Below are positions 56,340 through 64,000 of a DNA stretch of 64,000 nt, piece after piece (positions within the stretch are counted from its first letter, which is position 1; each line of letters opens with the position of its first letter). This stretch comes from Symsagittifera roscoffensis (Eukaryota; Xenacoelomorpha; Acoela; Convolutidae). Made by a program: the position numbers and the translations under genes. Location of the stretch: contig NC_087062.1 in NCBI RefSeq assembly GCF_963678635.1, forward strand, positions 26,252,833 to 26,316,832, given 5' to 3'. The notes under the pieces are model-generated. The model was not told the origin of the DNA, did no database searches, and worked only from the letters and a program-made list of their open reading frames with translations.

Positions 56340-56950
56340 CCAGAGAAGAAGCAGAGCTTCACACAATTTGCGATACAAAAACGAATGACTCACTATTTGC
56401 AGATGTTCTGACAAATCAAAAAATATAAAATTTGCAAAAAAAACTGAAACTTTATAAAGGAATTACCTGTACCTTTAGAAATTTTACAAAGAAAGGTGAA
56501 TCAAAGCATCGCACTACTCGTGATAAAACCCATATATAAACCGGTAACAGAGCCGACAAATTTTGAGCAGATACAAGGAGCGCAGAAAAAAATTATTTTT
56601 ATTAGAGAAAACTTAAGAACGTCCCCTCAAAACATTAAGGTAAAACTATTTGGCTCCTTAACCGACCTAAAAACAGGCATCTAAGCCAATTAATTATCAG
56701 CCGAAACCTTTTAAGCCTAATAAAGGGAAAAAGAGAAAAGACTAACAAAAAAACGGATATTCTAAAATCGTAGTTCATTAAATTACAACCATTATGAAAA
56801 AATAATAGAATAGAACGGGCATTTAAAATGCAGTCATGCTCAAAAATTGTCAGTTCTCCATCTGTCTGTTCGTTGACGAAAGTTGAGATGACGATGACTA
56901 CAAGTTCAGAACCCGATTGCAATACCCGTAATTGCTTATCACAAAGTTAA
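56340..56950 (+). mobile_element. Family E dual-hairpin element
   Basis: The left end is GAGAAGAAGCAGAGCTTCAC; a second left-end-like hairpin lies at about 56491 (AGGTGAATCAAAGCATCGCA). The interior has GAGCCGACAAATTTTGAGCA. The right end is ACCCGATTGCAATACCCGTA then ATTGCTTATCACAAAG, decayed. Confidence 0.55.
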
Positions 56951-57166
56951 ATACTCGAAGACCCAAATTCTGCGGCCAAAACATCAAACTTTTATACCAA
57001 ACTCCAAATAGTGACAGAAATTACAAAATAAAATAGCGTGCAAAGCTAGCCAACAAACGGAGACAATATATTTTGACAATATAATTTTGAAATATACTTT
57101 CGCTAAAGGTATTTTGCATGGAAAATTTACATTTTGAAAAGCAGTTTAAGAAAAAAATAGAATTTA

Positions 57167-58095
57167 TACACAGAGGTGAACCGGAGCATCACATCCATTT
57201 CGATACAAACAAAGCATTGCAATCTAGCGAACGAACATAAAATGAGACGCAAAACATTAAGTTGATTCAAACATTGAAAAATATACGAAAAAGTTTCATA
57301 CCCAAAAATGTCATATAATGCCTCGAATGATGTTCAATGATGAGAACAAGAAAAAATTAGTAGATAAACAATGAACCGAAATTTTTACCGAACGAAAACT
57401 TGCCAAATTTTGCAAAAAAAAGGTCCTGGATGCACTAAAACTGATAACAAGTGTTCCACAGAAGACCGGGAAATTAAATTAAAATAGCAAACAATCGAAA
57501 GGATTCGCGGATTATGTTCGACAACTTGTTTACATGGAAACACGTCTATATTCTGATTTGATAATGGTGTCTAATTTCAAGCATAATCAACACTGAGAAC
57601 AGTTTGGATGCGTTAAATTTGCCAACACAACTTGGTAGCGCGTCCATTAAACCAAAGAAAAATTTTGGAGTAAAAAAATGTTGATCCGAAAAGCTTTGAA
57701 AATTCCACTACTCGCGTGCGTCAACAGTGGTTAAAAACACGTATTCAGCTTTTAAGAGATATTTTATGGTTAAGCAAATAAAAAATCCGAAGAGAAACTT
57801 CAGCTAAGAACTTGATGTACAAAAACAAAGTGACCTGAATACCAGTTGTAAAACATGTGTTGAAGAAAAACAAGGGTATTTGGAACATAATGCTACTGAA
57901 AAATAGTCCAATGTATTTTAAACAAAATAGTCGAAAAATTTTATCTGTCAAAATTTCACATGCTTTGTCTGGAAAAATTCAACAAGATATCCCGGAATTC
58001 TATTTCAAGGCATGCTGATAACAAAGTTAATTACGGTGGGAAAAGTTACTAATCGGTGGCAAAACCCTTACTTATCGCACGGATAATAAAGCTAT
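57167..58095 (+). mobile_element. Family E dual-hairpin element
   Basis: The left end is ACACAGAGGTGAACCGGAGC then ATCACATCCATTTCGATAC. The right end is TCGGTGGCAAAACCCTTACT then TATCGCACGGATAATAAAG. Both stems are degraded, so this looks like an older copy. Confidence 0.5.
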
Positions 58096-59488
58096 TAAGA
58101 GTTGCTAAACTAAAATAGCTACTTTTAGTAGCTTGATTATCCGTTATGCTCCGATTTAACAACGCAAAATTAATGCAATCACAAACTTTGTGCTATCTAG
58201 TGTATTGTTTCATCGAGCTACCAGTGCAGAATTTTCAAGCGCGCTAGGTCTTGAGATATGCTAAAGCATCGATTTGTGACTTTGAACTGTTCGGTAAATT
58301 TAAAAGCACGTCACTCAATTTTTTCAACTTATGGCTTCAAATTAAGACAGGAGTTTCAACGATACAATCTATATCATCAATTTGAATAGCCATTCAAAAC
58401 ATTTCCCTTCTTTTTCATTGAAGCTTAATCTATTAGCCGCTAGTGAAGCTTACTATAAAAACTTCAGCAGAAAAAATAAATTTGCATCTTCAGGTCAAAA
58501 TTCAATCATATCAAAAAAGGAAGGCGCAGTGAGCACAACAAGCACATCAACACTAACTGAGTCTGCACATATGCAAACTCATTGAACAGTGTGAAAAAGT
58601 CCTGGAAAGGAAAAATAACAAATGGGCGAACAATATCAGCACAGAGATGAAAATTAAGACCTCCGGTAAACCGAACATGGATGAACACATCGCCGTTCTA
58701 AGCAAATGGCAAGCCCCCTACTTTACCCAAACACCCACCCATAAAAGCCAATGAATCAGTGGTAAAAACACTTGATGAGATCAGATAAATTAACACTATA
58801 AAATGTCGAACCGAGCTTCTCTATCAAATCATATCTTCTGCAATTTTAGCCCAAACTGATCCATTAGACAGAGTTTAATCCCATTTTTGGGGGCCTGAAC
58901 ATTTTATGAAATATAATTAACGATTGCTTGAGTCATCCTGAGCGGTTCATCCAGCTCGAACATTTTGGATATGAGCTTTGGCCAGCAATTTCGAGCTATT
59001 GAATGGCAACCCTAAGAAAAAACATTAGTTCTAGCGACGAGTTTGTCTTTCAAAAATAATCTCTATTCATTTTCAAGAAACCATTCTTAGGGTTGTTAAT
59101 TTGATTCCAAATTTTTCAAGAATATCAGCAAGGCACAAAAAATTAAACGACTCGAACAGCTAAATCATTTTCCAATCCATCAAGTTTATTTTTCAAAACG
59201 TTTTGTTAACCTAATTAATTTTTCGTACTATTAAATGTTAAAAGTTCATTATCGTACAACTCAGCATAATCTCAAAAGATCAAAAACAGCAGTCAGCAAA
59301 ACACAAAATATCGAAAAAAAGTCTAAATAGAGCACCAAAACAGCAAACTGCATAGCAGAGAATAATTTATCGTACCAAAATAAAGTGTCCTGAAACCACA
59401 GATGAAAGGAGCAAATAATACAAAATAACAGGCAGTCATAAAATATTAATTTGAATAAACTGTATATAAATTGTTGTTGATCTTTTGT
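58096..59488. other. Intergenic, no clear gene
   Basis: AT-rich sequence downstream of the nucleoporin stop. The frames at 58382-58585 and 58506-58688 look fortuitous. Nothing else is recognised. Confidence 0.45.
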
Positions 59489-59682
59489 CTATCTTTTGCT
59501 TCCCGGCTTCGTCGTTTTCCTGGTTGCCGTTCGTATTCTTCTATTCGGCAATATGGAATCGTTCGCGACTGTTTGACCTATTGAAAAAGCAGCGGGTCCT
59601 GTTGCAGCCATTCCTGGTTGTTGGGTAGTAGCTACGTTACTAGATCCTCCCCCAAACGTCATTGCACCCGCATTTGCGGCAC
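59489..59682 (-). CDS. NUP153: FG nucleoporin (NUP153-like), terminal exon
   Basis: Acceptor CTTCTATTTAG|GTGCC; stop TAG at 59489-59491. The first two bases complete a Gly codon. It encodes AANAGAMTFGGGSSNVATTQ, an AAFSIGQ motif, and the basic C-terminus PNRRIRTATRKTTKPGSKR. A terminal R-x-I-(K/R)-T-A-x-R sequence closes vertebrate NUP153; POM121 ends with a different basic tail. This points to a nuclear-basket FG nucleoporin involved in importin-dependent transport. The zinc-finger region that would confirm NUP153 lies outside the window. Confidence 0.8.
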
Positions 59683-60279
59683 CTAAATAGAAGAATTCAA
59701 ATTTTAATCACATCTCTATTCGCCGCTCGCTGCTGATCTCTTGGCTAAAAAAGTGGGCAATTAAATGTTCTACTTGTTGACCTAGGTGGTAAGGTGTGTT
59801 TTCCACCTTAGCCACGTCAAGAAAACCTCGTAAGCTGCCAAGTGTGATATCATACGTAAAACCCTATTTGCCAAGGTTCGAGTTCAAAAAATAGTCAGCC
59901 AAAAGTTGTAAAAGTGCCAATGAACAAGGAATATACAAAATCTATATTAAACAATTTTTTGAACTTTTTCAACGTTCGAATTTTCTTGAAAAAAAACTCA
60001 TAACGTTGAAGCTCTTCAACTTCAAGAATCGTTTCTGACCGGCACCTTTTTCATACTTCCCAATTACAAAAAACTGGTTCAATGGGTAATTTTTTCCGCA
60101 GGAAATCTTTTTTCGCGCCATGTATATTTTTTAATCAGAGAGCGTAATTGGCCTTCCTTTTAAAAAATGAAATTGAATTGCTCTGAAAAACTCAGAAGTC
60201 AAAACACAAAAAGTCTACCTGAACAAAATCAAGCTAAATAAGTTTCTTCATTGCGTCCATTTACAATTTAAAAACTTTC

Positions 60280-60552
60280 ACACAGAGGCGAAGTTGTGCT
60301 TCGCACCATTTGCGATATACAAGCAGCAAACTGCTAAGTCAGAAACAATTAAACAGATTTCGAACCCAGGACCATTGCCATTTCAGGCGTATTCGTAACC
60401 TCCAGGCCAAGTGAGCCGGAGACGCAAAAAAACTTGAATTCAATATGAATTGAACCCAAATGAACAATTCTAATTTGACCATTCTGTGAAAAAAGTTAAT
60501 TGCGGGAAAGTCTAGTACCCGATTGCAATGCCCTTGCTTATCGCAAGGGCAA
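60280..60552 (+). mobile_element. Family E dual-hairpin element, short form with tRNA-like core
   Basis: The left end is ACACAGAGGCGAAGTTGTGC then TTCGCACCATTTGCGATA. The right end is ACCCGATTGCAATGCCCTTG then CTTATCGCAAGGGC. Between them, on the minus strand, are CCGGCTCACTTGGCCTGGAG (A-box-like) and GGGTTCGAAATC (B-box-like), as in tRNA-derived SINEs. The segment 60345-60552 aligns with 39130-39345. Confidence 0.65.
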
Positions 60553-61129
60553 TTCAAAAAGCAATTGACATTTTTTTCAAATTTCGTTTTCGGAGAAAAA
60601 AAACATCACGTTAAAACTCTTAAGAACGTTCATGATTGGCACTTCTCTTTAGACTAACCCAATTACACACAACTGGGTCGAAAGATAATTTCTATGCCGC
60701 TGGGAATTCTGAAAAAAAAAAGAATTTTGTAGTCTGAAAGCAAATAAATTTGAATTATTGAAGAAATCAAAATTCAAATCGGGAACTTATTATTTCAGCG
60801 TAGGCAACTTGAAAACTTATTCCTGAAAAAAATACACTTCCTACATAACTGATTACTTCCGACTACTTTCATTGACACTTAAAGATTTTGGTCGGCGCAT
60901 TCTGTGCTAATTCGACAAGAAATAGCTCTACTGTATTAATAGCTTAATTTAAAAGGTTAAAAGGTGAACGTTAGTTTTTTTTTGAGCATTTTAGCTCCGT
61001 TTTGGAATCAAAATCTTCAAAAAAAACTGCAATAAAATTTTCTTTTTATTTATTTTTTTCCATTTTTCCATTACTCTTTCCACAAAAATTGCTTTTCAAT
61101 GAGCTCATTTGACTATTACTGTCGAATAT

Positions 61130-61275
61130 ACCAGTTTTTTGTTCAGCTCCTTTTATCACACCACGCCAAAAAAAACGACAATAATTTGAAAAAAATTGTG
61201 TTGTGTTTTTTTAGACTATGGTCGGAACACTCTCTGCTACCTGCACAGTAACCGGCTATCCTTTTTTGTTTTGCA
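61130..61275 (-). repeat. Inverted family B left-end fragment
   Basis: TATCACACCACGCC, GACTATGGTCGGAACACTCT and GCACAGTAACCGGCTATCC are the reverse complement of the family B left end. Confidence 0.65.
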
Positions 61276-61619
61276 TTTTTCTTTTTCAGCGTAGCGAGAT
61301 AGGATCAGGGTGACCAACCAATTTTCGGAAAAAAACCGACCTGACATTTGCTCAAAAAAACTATCAGCGTTTTAGGCACTTTTTGACAAAATTCTGACTA
61401 AATAAATGCGTTTTTCCCCCTAAAAAACAGAACATAGTCTCCTTAAAAACTTAAGAGTCGTTCAGCCAAAAAAGCATGTTCTAAAATCGTACCAAGGAAA
61501 AACCACGAAACAGTATCATAATTAACGATTTTTTAAAATACCGACCAAATATAAATACTGACCACTACCGACTGTTCGGTAATTATCGACCAGATGGGCA
61601 CCATGAATATGATTGAAAT

Positions 61620-62640
61620 TAGCAATCATAGCCAACAGACAGTTGGAAAACAATCAAGGAGCTCAAATGAACAAAAAACACTGACTTGTTTTTTTGAAAA
61701 AATTTTAAAATTCGAAAACAGTGTTCTTGAAGCTCGCTGATTTCTAGACTAAATAATGATTGACACTTTTTTGATAAAAGCAACTTACTTGGACAAAACT
61801 GGATCAATAGCTAAATTTTTTTAATTCGCTGGGAAATCAGGAATATTATATTCCACTTTCAAAATTAAAATCAATGACGTTCTTCGTCACCTTTACACTT
61901 TTTCTGTTCAATAGTGGACTTTCCCTTTCTTTTAAGAAATAAAATTATCAGAACTTACAAATTAATCAAAATCAAAACGCGAAGAAAAAGTAAATTTGGC
62001 CCTGAACAAATTTCAAGACTTTTCTTCAAAAAAATTAAGAAAAAATCATCACGACCTATATAAGAGTCTGAACGATGATCAGCAACTCCTTAAAAAAATG
62101 CTGGAATAAGCCTTAATGAGGCCGTCGATCTTTACGATCTCAGATTTTTTAGCCTCCAGATTTTCTTCACGACTCTTCGAGTCGTCAGTACATACAGCCA
62201 ACAGACAGTTGGAAAAGAGCCAATGAACGCAAGTAAACATAAAAAACTCTCTTCTTTCGAATTTCCAAGAAACAGATGCCAGCTCTTTGATTGCTAGAAG
62301 AGTATATGATTGAATATTTTTTTCATAAGAGAGAACTGGGATCAATAGGTAAAGTTTTCATTTGGCTGGGAAATGTGATAATTAATTTCCATTTTGGAAA
62401 TTAGAAGTCGATCACGTTTTTCGTGACCTTTACAATTCCTTTGTTTGATTGCGGAGTTTGCCTTCTTTTAGCAAAGGAAATGAACTGAACTTAAAAAGAA
62501 ATTCAAAATCAAACCGCGAAAAACTAAATTTGAGCCTAAACAAATTTTGACTTTTCCTGATAAAAAAACATCGCGACCTATATTAGAGTCTGAACTACGG
62601 TCAACGACTCTAACAAGATTAGACGGTTGTTATGCCATCA
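61620..62640 (+). repeat. Two tandem family C copies
   Basis: CAGCCAACAGACAGTTGGAA occurs at about 61629 and 62197, and CGACCTATATAAGAGTCTGA at about 62051 with a variant near 62574. The two copies are about 560 bp apart and also match 32720-33060. They lie within the nucleoporin intron. Confidence 0.75.
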
Positions 62641-63091
62641 GCACAAAATCTTCAAGTCTCACATATATCTCAAAACATCTTGAGACATTTTTAGCAACTT
62701 CATGAACAGCACGAAAGAGATCAAATTAGGCTTTAAAATTTAAAATAAATTGAAACGAATCCCATTCCGGCGTTCATCGACTCTCTTAAAAACAAAACAC
62801 TTCTCGACAAAGACTTTCAAAATATATATTCGGAATCCGAATGATGACTTAAAGGGTGTTGAAATGATCCTTCCGTGGACGATTACCCCGAGATCCTTGT
62901 TAGAAGTACCTGAAAATGCCTAGAAAAAAATCACTTGGGTCATTAACCCTTCCCATTCATAGGGAGGTCAGAACAAGCTGAAAATCAGGAACTCCTATTC
63001 AAGTTTGGTATATAGACAATTGATCATCTAAAACATCTAATTTCAACGGCAACATATAGGCATGCGATCATTCAACCTTTTCAGCACTAAC

Positions 63092-63196
63092 CAAAATTGA
63101 ATGCTGGCGCAGGCTGATTACTGTTCGCACCTTGTCCAAATGTAAATGAAGGAGCACTGGGTGCTGCAGTTCCAGACGAAATACTTTCCAAGGAAC
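63092..63196 (-). CDS. NUP153: FG nucleoporin (NUP153-like), penultimate exon
   Basis: Acceptor TTTTTTAG|GTTCC and donor TTTTG|GTTAGT. With its split codons the exon reads SSLESISSGTAAPSAPSFTF, then GQGANSNQPAPAFNFG. It joins both neighbours in phase (A|GT = Ser upstream, G|GT = Gly downstream). It carries FTFG and FNFG repeats. Confidence 0.85.
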
Positions 63197-63279
63197 CTAA
63201 AAAACAGTTCGCAATTTTAAAGAAACATACTAATGACTAGAAATTTCGTTGAAAAATAAAAAAAACAAATTCAACTCAC

Positions 63280-64000
63280 TTTGTCCAAAAACAGGTGTCT
63301 GAGTATTGCTGGCACCTGAGTTTCCAAATAGGGATGATGTCGGGTTTGAGCCCGTGTTTGGGAAAGTTGTGGTCGCGCTGCTACCCCCGAATGAAGGAGC
63401 ACTGGATTTACTGGCTGAATTTGATCCGAAAATGTTCTGTGAGCCAAAGGTTTGAACTGGGGCGTTGCTTGTACCATTAATGCCTCCAAAAATATTGGAA
63501 ATGCCAGGCGATGCGGAAGTCGTCGAAGATACTCCTCCAAACATAGTAGAAACTTGTGATGAATTATTTGACGCTGCTGCTGAGTTGCCTCCAAAAGGTG
63601 TAGCAATAGATGATTGTGTCGTCTTCTGTTGAAAGGAACCAAAAGTTGAGTTTGCTGTTCCTCCGGCGCCAAACAAAGCAGGGGCTGCATTTTGAGAACT
63701 TGAGTGGTTGTTATTACCTCCAAAAGTGAATGTACCACTGGTATTTGATGCAGTGGTTGACAGACCACCAAATTTGAACATACTAGTAGCCGAACTTTGA
63801 CTCGACGAGTAGAAGGCACCAGTGAACATAGAGTGTCCTCCAAAAGGAGCAGTTGCACCAGCTGCAGGCTGTGCACTAGCAGCAGCCGGGAACCCAGCTC
63901 CAAATATAGGAGCAATCACTGCAGTAGGAGCCGCACTTGTTGCAGCAGGCTTCGAAGGAGCGCCAAAGAGATTCGAAACAGTGCCATCAGTAGCAGGAGC
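63280..64000 (-). CDS. NUP153: FG nucleoporin (NUP153-like), large FG-repeat exon, open at window edge
   Basis: The frame is open from the window edge to donor CAAA|GTGAGT at 63279. It encodes about 240 residues rich in S, T, N, A and G with some 15 FG dipeptides, mostly FGG, xxFG and FxFG (such as NLFGAPS, FKFGGLS, FTFGGNN, NIFGGIN, PVFGQS). Such segments form the disordered selectivity barrier of the nuclear pore and bind transport receptors. No ATG is needed here because the coding sequence continues beyond 64000. FG-Nup identity is certain; NUP153 rather than another FxFG nucleoporin is inferred from the C-terminus. Confidence 0.9.

Larger units (their letters stand above)
59683..63091 (-). 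other. Nucleoporin intron (3.4 kb), repeat-filled
   Basis: Donor TTTTG|GTTAGT at 63091; acceptor TATTTAG. It contains a weak plus-strand tRNA-like segment (59775-59895), a family E element (60280-60552), an inverted family B fragment (61130-61275) and two family C copies (61620-62640). Confidence 0.85.

Noticed and set aside
59775-59895. Plus-strand tRNA-like A box (TGACCTAGGTGG) and B box (GGTTCGAGTTC)
   Set aside because: The two boxes are about 100 bases apart, too far for a tRNA, and there is no cloverleaf; possibly a decayed SINE.
63271-63915. 214-codon second minus-strand frame over the nucleoporin exon
   Set aside because: Out-of-frame shadow of the FG-repeat exon; a long overlap arises from its low-complexity codon usage.

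Overview
This window looks like an AT-rich, intron-rich, transposon-laden animal (metazoan) genome, most likely an invertebrate. The reasons are canonical GT-AG introns in genes of clear eukaryotic families, a Penelope-like retroelement with a GIY-YIG endonuclease, Ty3/Gypsy, LINE and mariner relics, and many non-autonomous repeats. The species cannot be named from sequence alone. Most open frames in the window are chance or transposon remnants. Only three host genes can be supported with confidence, plus one orphan exon.

Host genes. (1) A complete six-exon SPT2 (SPTY2D1-type histone H3-H4 chaperone) gene on the minus strand, from its ATG at 51468 to its stop at 33173. It encodes 521 residues, and all five introns join in phase. 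(2) The 3' end of an FG-repeat nucleoporin on the minus strand (64000 down to 59489), with a basic C-terminal tail like NUP153. (3) The two 3'-terminal exons of a GT11 (alpha-1,2-fucosyltransferase-like) gene on the plus strand (24908-25057 and 25904-26088). An orphan in-frame exon lies at 883-1026 (+).

Layout. 1-4000: GC-rich island, orphan exon, and a TIR element packed with ATCGATTT words. 4236-10440: decayed 3' part of a Ty3/Gypsy element (integrase C-terminus, then an env-like region). 10548-17412: a direct tandem duplication of about 3.5 kb carrying a LINE RT relic. 17.6-19.4 kb: LINE-like debris. 19.4-23.2 kb: dead Gypsy gag-pol. 23391-24464: a mariner relic with perfect long TIRs and TA target duplication. 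24.7-26.1 kb: GT11 exons, the first bracketed by inverted transposon arms. 26.2-30.3 kb: two large inverted repeats. 31.3-35.0 kb: tandem and tRNA-like repeats around the SPT2 3' end. 33.2-51.5 kb: SPT2, whose introns hold most of the repeats, including a Penelope-like element with a PHD finger in its RT. 52-58 kb: intergenic repeats, including a MULE-like element with a 9-bp target duplication. 59.5-64 kb: the nucleoporin.

The most unusual features are the PHD finger inside the Penelope-like RT and a dispersed family of 0.3-1.5 kb elements bounded by two different hairpins. Also notable are the GT11 exon lying between inverted transposon arms and a set of different repeats sharing GTTCCGAC termini. 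The host genes do not form an operon or pathway. SPT2 acts in chromatin, the nucleoporin at the nuclear pore, and the fucosyltransferase presumably in the Golgi.
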